Notes: a model not told the origin generated them from the sequence alone. A stretch of 7,685 nt of DNA from JAFAVN01 sp036378375 (GCA_036378375.1 DASUWQ010000510.1:1-7685); one strand, 5' to 3'; positions 1 to 6,540 are shown, counted from the stretch's first letter. Made by a program: numbers and translations.

Positions 1-67
1 CTCTATCATAATCGAAGGGAAGAACTCTCGAGACCATTAACCTGAAGGACACGGCGATCGGAAAGAC

Positions 68-225
68 AGCTCCGTAGGAGCGAAATCTTTATAGCAACGG
101 CAACACCAATGGCGACAAGCTCCGCTAGGAGCGGCATATGGGCAGGGCCTCCATTAGCTGTCGCTCCTGCGGAGCTGGTCGCCTTTTCCGGACGCAGGTT
201 ATAAATATTTCGCTCGTACGGAGCT
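68..225. repeat. nested palindromic repeat with four GCTCC/GGAGC units
   Basis: Four short units of the form GCTCC-N3/4-GGAGC lie at 69-81, 119-132, 163-175 and 212-224, the last with one mismatch. They are also arranged as two nested inverted pairs. The outer arms 68-94 and 199-225 match at about 24 of 27 positions when one is reverse complemented. The inner arms 118-135 and 160-176 match except for one missing base and one substitution. The whole could fold into a long cruciform or RNA hairpin, or break into four small ones. Extra GGAGCT words follow at 220 and 260. This resembles REP- or MITE-like extragenic palindromes. No transposase or RAYT gene is in the window, and the function is unknown. 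Confidence 0.75.
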
Positions 226-283
226 GGGCATCACCGCGACTTAACCAGTCCGGGAGGCCGGAGCTGTGCTTCATCCTGTTTGC

Positions 284-337
284 AAAAGTGGTAGTATCAT
301 TTTTTTTCGAACCGGCTATTTTGCCGACCCACTTTTT
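284..337 (+). promoter_or_regulatory. probable MocR-family operator of the TonB receptor gene (copy A)
   Basis: The site starts with AAAAGTGGTAGTATC (284-298), has a second half-site GAACCGG at 309-315, and ends with an inverted CCACTTTTT at 329-337. The same architecture recurs at 3393-3446: first word to inverted word is exactly 45 bases in both. It recurs partly at 5088-5136, where TGGT-N2-TAT, GAACCG and a following TTTTG-C-CGA-CC pattern align with one internal base shift while the overall 34-base spacing is kept. Direct half-sites about one to two helical turns apart are typical of GntR/aminotransferase regulators, and a gene for one lies next door. Binding is inferred from co-occurrence, not shown. 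Confidence 0.6.
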
Positions 338-342
338 AAGAT
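314..342 (+). promoter_or_regulatory. possible activated promoter of the receptor gene
   Basis: TAAGAT at 337-342 is a fair -10 box. The position 17 bases upstream (314-319, GGCTAT) is a poor -35 and falls within the second operator half-site. A weak -35 overlapped by a regulator half-site fits activation by a MocR protein, as known for GabR. Transcription would then start near 349, inside or just after a TAGGCCTA palindrome (342-349), leaving a leader of about 65 bases. The call rests on a single hexamer and on position, so it is tentative. Confidence 0.3.
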
Positions 343-404
343 AGGCCTAGTTGCCGAACGGCAGTCGTAGGCCGCTTCTCCTCTACCCGAAACAAGAGAG
401 AACC

Positions 405-413
405 AAGGAAGAG
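405..413 (+). promoter_or_regulatory. ribosome binding site of the TonB receptor
   Basis: AAGGAAGAG is a purine-rich Shine-Dalgarno sequence just upstream of the ATG at 416. It supports this start, which also gives a protein beginning with a signal peptide. Confidence 0.6.
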
Positions 414-415
414 TA

Positions 416-3361
416 ATGATCAATAGTCGAAAGCTATGCTTAGCTGCGGGGTTGGCCACGGTTTTGAGGCTCCTCCTAGTCACCTCTCAAGCGCAAAACA
501 GTGAAACAACGGCGGCCAGTCAGCCCGGCGCTACACCTGCTGAAGGCAACGAGCTTCAGCAGATAACCGTAACTGGTTATCTTATTCCGCGAGTGGGCGA
601 TGGTCCCCAACCGGTGACTACCTACGATCAGGACTACATCCAGAAAACCGGCTACCAAACTGCTACTGACGTTTTGCAGGCTTTGCCGGGCGCAGTTGGT
701 AATTTTGGCCCGAATACCACCACTGGATTCAGTTTCTCGCCGGGGTCAGCCTCAGTTGGCCTGAAAGGGCTTCCGCCTAACGATACGCTCGTACTCGTCG
801 ATGGTCTTCGCTATCCGGCTTACCCTTTCGCGCAAGCCAGCACCGCGGCGACCATCAGTTTTGTCGATCTGAATTCATTCCCTTTGGCAGCGATCGACCG
901 GATCGAAATCTTGAACGATGGAGGCAGTGCTACCTATGGCACGGACGCAGTTGCGGGCGTTATCAACGTCATCCTGAAGGATGACTATAACGGCGTCGAC
1001 ATCTTCAACTACTACGGCATCAGCCAGCGAGGCGACGACGAGACGTATCACGGTAGCTTTGTGGGGGGAATCAGCCAGAAACTCAGCGATACGTCGAAGG
1101 TAAGTATCACGGCTGCGCTCGATTACTATTCCTCAGGACCAATCATGTTTTCAGATCGGCCTTTCAACAACGTCAATTTCAATCTGCTGAGCTTTAAGTA
1201 TCCGAGCCATCCTATTTTCCCAACCTACGCTGGTAATTTCAATGATGCCGCCGGTAACTTCTACCAAGTTCTGCCGGGGACAGTTCCGCCGGTATCTACA
1301 GCTGATTTTTCGATCAATGGTCCGTCCATCTCTAGTTTCGATGAGAAGTACGTTCAACTTCTTCCTCGCGAAAGCAGGCTGGGTGGGATGGTTAAAATTA
1401 ACTATGAGCCGACCAGCTGGCTTAAACTGTACAACAGCATCCTGATCCAGCGGAACGAAGAATTGAGCTCGTTTGGCCCGAATCAAGGGATTTATCCTCC
1501 CAGCCCCTTCAATAGTGGTGGCGTTACGGTGCCGGCAAACAATCCCTACAATCCTTTTCATATACCCTTAACTGTCGATGGCTTGGCGCTGGGCGAGTTT
1601 GGTCCGCTTCGATCCGATACGACTATCACCACGGTCCGGGAAGTTGCCGGCGCCACGATACAACTGCCTTGGAATAGCTGGATCATCGATGCAAACATTC
1701 TTTATGGAGAGAGTGACGGAACTGAAACGAACGATAACTTTTTTACCGTTAGCGGCCTTAACGCGGCTCTCAACGGCACTTTACCCGGTCATATCGGCCA
1801 ATTCTTCAATCCGTTCGCGGACGAGTCGGTCGTTGGACCAAATCGCGCGTTCTATGGCGATAAACAGCTCGTTACCAGCATTTGGGAGGACAATCGCAGC
1901 GATATCCTGCAGTATCATCTCACCGCCGGCGGCACCCTGATCGAACTTCCAGCCGGTCCGCTGTCGGTGGCGGGCGGATTCGAGTACCGGAGTGAGGAAC
2001 TAATCCAGAATGAAGACGCCAATAGTAAAAATGGGAACATAGCCGGCTTCCAATTTACTGTTGGTCAGCTGACCAGTGCGCGTCGTTATATCTGGAGCAT
2101 CTTCGGCGAAGTCGACATCCCCATCCTTGGTAACCAATGGTCCTGGCCCGGTCTGCGTAACCTTGATATCCAGGTGTCGGAGCGCCAGGATTACTACAGC
2201 GACTTCGGTAGTGCTGCCAAACCCAAGTTCGCGATACGCTACAAACCCTTTAATGATCTGACCTTCAGAGCAACGTATTCGGAAGGCTTTGTGGCGCCAT
2301 CGTTAGCTGAGCTATTCGGCGCCCCACTGCCGGGAGAGGCGGTGGTGGTTGACCCCAAGAACCCACAACTTGGGCAGCAGACCGTAGTTGCGCCGACAAA
2401 CGGCAATCCCCGGCTTAAGCCTGAGAACGCGTACACCTACTATTTAGGAGCGGTTTGGAGCCCCGGCTCAACCGATCCTGATCGCAGTCCTTGGGGATGG
2501 GCAAACGGGTTCAGCGTCTACATTAACTGGTTTCAAATCGATCAGCATAATGTGATTGGCACGCTAACCCAACAGGACATTGTTGACTTAGGCAGTAGCG
2601 CGCCCGCGGGCAATTTTGTGGTTCGTGGCCCTAACGGCCAGTTAGTTGAAATCGTTAATACGTACTTGAACTTAGGGGACAGCCGAAACGACGGAATCGA
2701 GTTCGGGTTCACTTACAACACGAAAGAATTCAATTGGGGTAAACTCGAACTGGAGTTCGATGGTAGCTACCTCTACAATATCAGCCAAAAAACGGTGCAG
2801 GGTCTGCTGCCGAATGGCTCATTTTTCTATCGGGTTTTTGACGTAACCGATACGTTCGGTGCGCCCAACCTCAAGCTGCTAGCAAGTGCTTTCTATTCAA
2901 AGACCGTCTTCGGCGGCGATACCGTGAGAACCGGGTTCACTCTTCACTATACCGGATGGGAGCTTGATGCGAACAATACGTTCAACGGAACTAATCCGGC
3001 AGCGGCAGCCGGCTTGGATTTTCCAGGCTACATCCATGTCATTGGGAACTGGACGACGATAGACTGGCAGATCTCATACAAGTTCGGTCAGCCAGAGCAG
3101 ATTACCCCGGAGACCCCGAAACCGGGCTATGATAAAGAGGGGAAAAGAGTTGTAGGAGAACAAGCAGTTGCTCCCCCGCGGCAGGCTTCGCCTTGGGGCT
3201 TGAGGAATCTGTTAGCGAATACCACGCTCACCTTTGGCATCAATAATATCTTCGATACTTACCCGCCGCTCTCGGTAGACAACGTGCAGGGTAACTATGA
3301 TGCCAATGTCGGTAACCCGGTGATGCGGTTCTTCTATGTTTCCGTGGAGAAAAAGTTCTAA
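416..3361 (+). CDS. TonB-dependent outer-membrane receptor
   Basis: This 981-residue protein is an outer-membrane gated channel that uses TonB-ExbB-ExbD energy to import a ligand. Residues 1 to about 26 form a signal peptide (basic NSRK, a hydrophobic stretch, then SQA) with an unusual Arg18 in the core. ITVTGYLIPR at 50-59 is a TonB-box-like segment. The plug spans roughly 64-189 and carries the hallmark string around IDRIEILNDGGSATYGTDA (160-178) then GVINVILK (181-188). The rest is a beta-barrel with aromatic strands, a late GINNIFD motif, and a terminal Phe as in outer-membrane proteins. A Pro- and charge-rich insert lies near 891-926. No transport, ExbB or ExbD partner gene is adjacent. 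The upstream operator suggests control by the neighbouring MocR regulator. The ligand cannot be read from sequence; siderophore, sugar or amino-compound uptake are all possible. Confidence 0.95.
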   Translation: MINSRKLCLAAGLATVLRLLLVTSQAQNSETTAASQPGATPAEGNELQQITVTGYLIPRVGDGPQPVTTYDQDYIQKTGYQTATDVLQALPGAVGNFGPNTTTGFSFSPGSASVGLKGLPPNDTLVLVDGLRYPAYPFAQASTAATISFVDLNSFPLAAIDRIEILNDGGSATYGTDAVAGVINVILKDDYNGVDIFNYYGISQRGDDETYHGSFVGGISQKLSDTSKVSITAALDYYSSGPIMFSDRPFNNVNFNLLSFKYPSHPIFPTYAGNFNDAAGNFYQVLPGTVPPVSTADFSINGPSISSFDEKYVQLLPRESRLGGMVKINYEPTSWLKLYNSILIQRNEELSSFGPNQGIYPPSPFNSGGVTVPANNPYNPFHIPLTVDGLALGEFGPLRSDTTITTVREVAGATIQLPWNSWIIDANILYGESDGTETNDNFFTVSGLNAALNGTLPGHIGQFFNPFADESVVGPNRAFYGDKQLVTSIWEDNRSDILQYHLTAGGTLIELPAGPLSVAGGFEYRSEELIQNEDANSKNGNIAGFQFTVGQLTSARRYIWSIFGEVDIPILGNQWSWPGLRNLDIQVSERQDYYSDFGSAAKPKFAIRYKPFNDLTFRATYSEGFVAPSLAELFGAPLPGEAVVVDPKNPQLGQQTVVAPTNGNPRLKPENAYTYYLGAVWSPGSTDPDRSPWGWANGFSVYINWFQIDQHNVIGTLTQQDIVDLGSSAPAGNFVVRGPNGQLVEIVNTYLNLGDSRNDGIEFGFTYNTKEFNWGKLELEFDGSYLYNISQKTVQGLLPNGSFFYRVFDVTDTFGAPNLKLLASAFYSKTVFGGDTVRTGFTLHYTGWELDANNTFNGTNPAAAAGLDFPGYIHVIGNWTTIDWQISYKFGQPEQITPETPKPGYDKEGKRVVGEQAVAPPRQASPWGLRNLLANTTLTFGINNIFDTYPPLSVDNVQGNYDANVGNPVMRFFYVSVEKKF

Positions 3362-3392
3362 GCCACTGCTCTATCCGCGGGCCGGTAAAGGC

Positions 3393-3446
3393 AAAAGTGG
3401 TTCTATCTTTATTTCAAAAAGTGGTCCTACCACAATGCCACTGTTT
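3393..3446 (+). promoter_or_regulatory. operator copy B in a convergent gap, likely relic promoter
   Basis: AAAAGTGGTTCTATC (3393-3407) and AAAAGTGGTCCTACC (3417-3431) form a direct repeat with a 24-base period. An inverted CCACTGTTT follows at 3438-3446. The offset from first to inverted word is 45 bases, identical to the site before the receptor gene, and both copies are followed by a TAGGCCTA palindrome and TGCCG (342-349 and 3467-3474). GTGGTCCTACCAC at 3421-3433 is itself a palindrome. No gene starts downstream on either strand before the converging regulator gene ends, so this may be a promoter whose gene was lost. Confidence 0.55.
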
Positions 3447-3497
3447 GCCTTATGCATCCGTTGGAGTAGGCCTATGCCGGCAAGCTTGGTCGTGGCT

Positions 3498-3541
3498 ATC
3501 GAAAATCCTGCTCTTCGATGAAGCGATCCGGTTTGTCCGGC
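3498..3541. other. weak stem-loops in the convergent gap; no clear terminator
   Basis: Between the convergent receptor and regulator genes I looked for an intrinsic terminator. ATCGAA (3498-3503) can pair with TTCGAT (3514-3519), and two CCGG words around 3529-3541 can pair, but neither stem is followed by a T run on either strand. Termination is therefore either factor-dependent or not recognisable here. Confidence 0.25.
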
Positions 3542-3597
3542 TGGGCTGTTTCCGCTCCGGGACGATTTGTTAGTCCTCACGCTCAATCTCCAAAGAT

Positions 3598-5079
3598 TCA
3601 GGCCCTAAGGATTTTCGCGAGTTTGCTCATTCCGTCTTGAATCTGTTTTCGATTGACGCCGGCATAACCCAGAATCAGGCCCTGTTTGCGAGGCTCTTCT
3701 TGGTAGCAAATCGATAGGGGTACCGTGGAGATATCCGATTGAATCGCTTTCTCCGCGACAACGGTATCTTGGAAATCTTCCGGCAATAGCATAACTAGAT
3801 AGGTTCCCGCATTAGCCGTTACCACCTCGAAATTTGATCCCAACCGCCTTCGAATCTCCGCCACTAGCGTGTCATGCCGTTCCATGTAAAGCGTACGCAT
3901 GCGTCGTACATGCCGCTCTAGATGTCCTTCCCGGATGAAGTCGGTCAAGACTTCCTGATGCAGGGGAGGCGGAAAGATATCCGATGTTTCCCGGATGCGC
4001 GAGAACGCCGGGACAAGATCAATCGGAACAATCAGATATCCGATGCGAAGCGATGGGAATAGAACCTTGCTGAAGGTTCCAACGTAAATGACTCTTTCAT
4101 CTGTATCCAGGCCCTGCAGGGAAGCAATCGACCGTACGCCAAAGCGAAACTCGTTGTCATAGTCGTCTTCGACAATCCATGAACCCTTGCGTGTGGCCCA
4201 ATCCAGCAATAGAACGCGTCGGGTCGCACTCATGGTCATTCCCAGTGGGAATTGATGCGAGGGAGTGACGACCGCAACGCGCGCGTCGGGACATCGCTTG
4301 ATACCTCGATTTACGTCTAGCCCTTCCAGATCTACCCGTACCGGTACTAGGCGAGCGCCCGCCGCAGCAAACGCTCGGACTGCTCCTGGATAGCATGGTT
4401 CTTCGAGCCAAACGGGGTCGCCGGGATCTAGCAAAACGCGCGCGGCAATATCCAAGGCTTGCTGGGAGCCCGTCACGATCATGATCTGGGCCGGCTGACA
4501 GCGCACTCCTCGCACCATGCTCAGATATTCCGCAACGGCTTCGCGGCAAGCTAAGCGGCCCATGGGGTTGCCATACGCCATCAGCTCTTTCTTGGTCTGT
4601 CGTGAATGCCGGATCAGGAGCCTCGACCAGATTGTTCTCGGGAAGCGGTCAAGTGCGGGCAGACCTACCTGAAAAGGGCGAAATCCTCGCGGTATTGCTG
4701 GTGATGATAAAAATTTCGTTCCTAATTTTGAAACCCTGCGCGGCCCGTGCTCCGCGTCCGAGGGCAACGTTCGCAGAGCATCACCTAGTGTCAGTTTAAC
4801 GGCATGATCCGGGATAGATTTTGCGACGTAAGTTCCCGAGCCGACCGACCCTTCTAAATAACCTTCGGCGTGCAACTGCTGAAACGCGCTTAGTATAGTA
4901 ATCCGAGAAACCTTTAGCTCGGAGGCGAGTTGCCGGCTGGAGGGAACTTTTTGTCCGGGTCGCAACCGGCCGCTGATGATGGCGGATCGAAACCAATCGT
5001 ACAATTGGACGTACATCGGCTTCGATGGGTCATTGTCGATCGGAATTGGCGGGAAGAAGTCGGGAGTGACGTCTTTCAT
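3598..5079 (-). CDS. MocR-family transcriptional regulator (GntR wHTH fused to aminotransferase-like domain)
   Basis: This 493-residue, full-length protein belongs to the MocR/GabR group, in which a GntR winged helix (about 20-90: QLYDWFRSAI, then VPSSRQLASELKVSR) is fused to a fold-type I aminotransferase domain (about 130-490) that binds PLP as a sensor, often with an amine or amino acid. Expected landmarks are all present: TGSQQALDIAAR (203-214), TPSHQFPLG (272-280), the Asp-rich EDDYDNEF (304-311), the Schiff-base lysine K338 in GTFSK, and R345 shortly after it. Nothing suggests loss of PLP binding. The ATG start has no good Shine-Dalgarno sequence, only AGG directly abutting it, so a very short leader is possible. 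Operator-like copy C lies 9-57 bases upstream, suggesting autoregulation. Which genes it controls is inference: the receptor is the best candidate, the divergent K+ channel the second. Confidence 0.95.
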   Translation of the reverse strand: MKDVTPDFFPPIPIDNDPSKPMYVQLYDWFRSAIISGRLRPGQKVPSSRQLASELKVSRITILSAFQQLHAEGYLEGSVGSGTYVAKSIPDHAVKLTLGDALRTLPSDAEHGPRRVSKLGTKFLSSPAIPRGFRPFQVGLPALDRFPRTIWSRLLIRHSRQTKKELMAYGNPMGRLACREAVAEYLSMVRGVRCQPAQIMIVTGSQQALDIAARVLLDPGDPVWLEEPCYPGAVRAFAAAGARLVPVRVDLEGLDVNRGIKRCPDARVAVVTPSHQFPLGMTMSATRRVLLLDWATRKGSWIVEDDYDNEFRFGVRSIASLQGLDTDERVIYVGTFSKVLFPSLRIGYLIVPIDLVPAFSRIRETSDIFPPPLHQEVLTDFIREGHLERHVRRMRTLYMERHDTLVAEIRRRLGSNFEVVTANAGTYLVMLLPEDFQDTVVAEKAIQSDISTVPLSICYQEEPRKQGLILGYAGVNRKQIQDGMSKLAKILRA

Positions 5080-5087
5080 CCTGGGGG

Positions 5088-5136
5088 AATGGTCCTATTG
5101 ATTTTCCATGGAACCGTTTTTTTGTCGAGCCGGTTC
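5088..5136. promoter_or_regulatory. operator copy C in the MocR/K+ channel divergent gap
   Basis: TGGTCCTAT (5090-5098) is followed by GAACCG (5111-5116), a T tract, GTCGAGCC (5124-5131) and CGGTTC (5131-5136). The order and the 34-base span match the site before the receptor gene (TGGT at 289, GAACCG at 309, GCCGACC at 323). GAACCG and CGGTTC also form a 6-bp inverted repeat with a 14-base spacer. The site is immediately upstream of the regulator start, as expected for autoregulation, but its orientation matches the plus-strand receptor copy and so points toward the K+ channel gene. Confidence 0.5.
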
Positions 5137-5151
5137 GGGGGGTGAGAGGAA

Positions 5152-5321
5152 TCGTCCTCGTGCTCGTCGTCGTCCTCGTCCTCGGTAGTCTCCTGGGCAT
5201 GTGCTTCACGTGTGATGTGGAAACGGACTACCAGGACATTCCCTGATTGGCGTCTTGAGACTCTAACACGCGGGTGACCAACGCTTCTCGAGGACGAGGA
5301 CGACGACGAGCACGAGGACGA
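5152..5321. repeat. 170-bp element with perfect 33-bp inverted arms
   Basis: The left arm 5152-5184, made of TCGTCC/TCGTCG-type triplets, is the exact reverse complement of the right arm 5289-5321, made of GAGGAC/GACGAC units. They enclose 104 bases. The loop has smaller stems of its own: GGTAGTC (5184-5190) with GACTACC (5226-5232), or alternatively AGTCTC (5187-5192) with GAGACT (5257-5262). There is no open frame of interest inside. The right arm ends two bases before the K+ channel ATG and supplies its GAGG ribosome-binding word. It looks like a non-autonomous, MITE- or REP-like palindromic element; target-site duplications are not evident. Confidence 0.8.
5314..5317 (+). promoter_or_regulatory. 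ribosome binding word of the K+ channel, inside the repeat arm
   Basis: GAGG lies six bases before the ATG at 5324, a good spacing, and is part of the inverted-repeat arm. If the 33-bp arms pair in the mRNA this site would be sequestered. The alternative ATG at 5396 has no Shine-Dalgarno sequence at a useful distance. Confidence 0.4.
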
Positions 5322-5323
5322 CT

Positions 5324-6274
5324 ATGACGACGACTGACCCCTCCACCAACCTTGTAACCCACATCCGGTCCTGGGAGACTACTAGACTAACTAAGATGAG
5401 AAAGCCATCTCCTATATCCGTCCGATTTGGTAAGAGTGAGTTTTTAAAAATCAACGCCGATCGGTTCGATTGGCGTGATACTTACCACTGGGTGCTTAGC
5501 CTCAGTTGGCCGCAATTTGCCGGTCTGGTGTTTGGCAGTTACATGATCGTCAACATCATCTTTGCGGTGCTCTACGTCCTGGGCGGCAAAGGAATTGCAG
5601 AAATGCATCCAGGCTCATTCCTGGATGGGTTCTTTTTCAGCGTCGAAACCTTTGCCACGGTTGGGTACGGCCACATGTACCCGGACTCGCTCTATGGCCA
5701 CAGCATTGCCACGTTGGAAATCATGGTAGGGATGTTCGGGATGGCCGTTATCACCGGCCTCATCTTTATCCGTTTTTCCCGGCCCATGGCTAAGATCTTG
5801 TTTAGTAAGATTGCGACTGTGGGCCTCTTTGACGGTTATCCGAATTTGATGATCCGCGTCGCCAACCTCCGCCATCACACCATGGCTGAAGCCGAGTTTC
5901 GCGTGATGATGATTCGCAACGAACCGACCAAAGAAGGGGATGATATGCGGAGATTTTATCACCTCAAACTACATTTTGACCGGGTAATCTCGTTTCCGGT
6001 CGCCCTGGTTGTGCGGCATCGGATCGATGAAACTAGTCCATTATATGGCTGGACGCGTGAGCAGTTGCAGCACGCCGATATGCGCCTTTTAGCATCTGTC
6101 GTGTGTATCGACACGGTGATCGTAGCGCCGATCCAGAGTCAAGCCGACTATACGTTCGAAGAAATTTTGTGGGACCACCGTTTTGTCGATATCTACAGCC
6201 AAAACCCGGATGGTACTTACACGGCGGACTATGGCCGGATTCACGACACCGAGTTCTTTCCGGCTGGCGCGTAG
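5324..6274 (+). CDS. inward-rectifier potassium channel, KirBac family
   Basis: This 316-residue inner-membrane K+ channel subunit, tetrameric in the family, closely follows the KirBac1.1 layout. An amphipathic slide-helix region with WRDTYHWVLSLSWP occupies 50-63, TM1 about 62-86, the pore helix about 99-111, the selectivity filter TVGYG 112-116, and TM2 about 124-150 with E132, hinge G136 and a bundle-crossing Phe near 148. A cytoplasmic immunoglobulin-like domain follows (about 155-312) with LMIRVANLR, HRIDETSPLYG and WDHRFVDIY. The position equivalent to the rectification controller (Ile138 in KirBac1.1) is M140, nonpolar, so strong polyamine block is not expected. Residue 117 after GYG is His where KirBac1.1 has Asp. 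The start is uncertain: 5324 has GAGG but directly abuts a repeat, while M25 (5396) also gives a plausible family N-terminus. Length is normal for the family. Confidence 0.93.
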   Translation: MTTTDPSTNLVTHIRSWETTRLTKMRKPSPISVRFGKSEFLKINADRFDWRDTYHWVLSLSWPQFAGLVFGSYMIVNIIFAVLYVLGGKGIAEMHPGSFLDGFFFSVETFATVGYGHMYPDSLYGHSIATLEIMVGMFGMAVITGLIFIRFSRPMAKILFSKIATVGLFDGYPNLMIRVANLRHHTMAEAEFRVMMIRNEPTKEGDDMRRFYHLKLHFDRVISFPVALVVRHRIDETSPLYGWTREQLQHADMRLLASVVCIDTVIVAPIQSQADYTFEEILWDHRFVDIYSQNPDGTYTADYGRIHDTEFFPAGA

Positions 6275-6298
6275 AGGGGGAGAATAGCAAATAGCAGA

Positions 6299-6460
6299 TG
6301 GGCGCTTCGTCCTCGTCCTCGCGAATCGTTGTTGGGCCGGAGCGGTTAGAATTTCGAGATCCGACAACCCAAAACCCCACTATTCCATACTCCGCTTCAC
6401 GGGTGAAGTAGAGCCCAGCCGAGAACGAGGACGACGACCAGTAAGAGGACGAAGCGCCCA
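6299..6460. repeat. 162-bp element with 16-bp perfect inverted ends
   Basis: TGGGCGCTTCGTCCTC (6299-6314) and GAGGACGAAGCGCCCA (6445-6460) are exact reverse complements. Next to them lie further TCGTCCTCG (left) and CGAGGACGACGAC (right) tracts, similar in composition to the element upstream of the K+ channel. A compact inner hairpin, CTTCAC with GTGAAG, sits at 6395-6408. No open frame of interest is seen. The element begins 25 bases after the channel stop codon, so it may act as the 3' end structure of that transcript. It is probably a related palindromic or MITE-like spacer; the central sequence differs from that of the 5152-5321 element. Confidence 0.75.
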
Positions 6461-6523
6461 CCAATCTCCTCTGTAGCGCTCCTGCCTCTTGGATTAACCG
6501 CTTCATTGCCACATATTCGGATC

Positions 6524-6529
6524 AGGAGG
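6524..6529 (+). promoter_or_regulatory. Shine-Dalgarno sequence that decides the ferredoxin start
   Basis: AGGAGG ends only two bases before the in-frame TTG at 6532, too close for initiation, and eleven bases before the ATG at 6541, slightly long but usable. The ATG is therefore preferred. Confidence 0.6.
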
Positions 6530-6540
6530 CATTGAAGAAG

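Larger units (their letters stand above)
1..415. other. gene-free leader upstream of the TonB receptor
   Basis: I see no convincing gene in this 415-base stretch. Bases 1-67 show no recognisable structure; the frames open at the left edge stop within about 45 bases, so at most a few codons of an upstream gene could be present and none is recognisable. Bases 68-225 hold a nested palindromic repeat, 284-337 a probable MocR operator, and 405-413 the ribosome binding site of the receptor gene. A 68-codon open frame at 138-344 runs straight through the repeats, gives a composition unlike a protein family, and is judged spurious. Confidence 0.7.

Noticed and set aside
1..45. Possible C-terminal codons of a gene entering from the left
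   Set aside because: Plus-strand frames stop by about base 45 and the few codons cannot be assigned to anything.
138..344. 68-codon open frame upstream of the receptor
   Set aside because: It runs through the nested palindrome and the operator, has no ribosome binding site, and its product has no recognisable pattern.
1151..1561. 136-codon minus-strand frame inside the receptor
   Set aside because: It is an antisense shadow of a clear coding frame, with no independent support.
3421..3433. GTGGTCCTACCAC palindrome as an intrinsic terminator of the receptor gene
   Set aside because: The 5-bp stem has no following T run and coincides with an operator half-site that recurs elsewhere.
3336..3521. 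Open frame overlapping the receptor end and the convergent gap, with an ATG at 3436
   Set aside because: It lies across the operator copy, has no ribosome binding site, and ends in 28 residues without family features.
4157..4549. 130-codon minus-strand frame, Arg/Ser/Gly-rich, inside the MocR gene
   Set aside because: It is a shifted-frame shadow of the regulator; the regulator frame is intact across the region with all family motifs.
5152..5321. CRISPR-like or coding tandem triplet repeat
   Set aside because: The triplet tracts form two inverted arms around one unique loop, not regularly spaced direct repeats, and no cas gene or coding frame is present.
6033..6512. 159-codon minus-strand frame over the K+ channel end and the 6299-6460 element
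   Set aside because: Half is antisense to the channel and half translates an inverted repeat; there is no family pattern.
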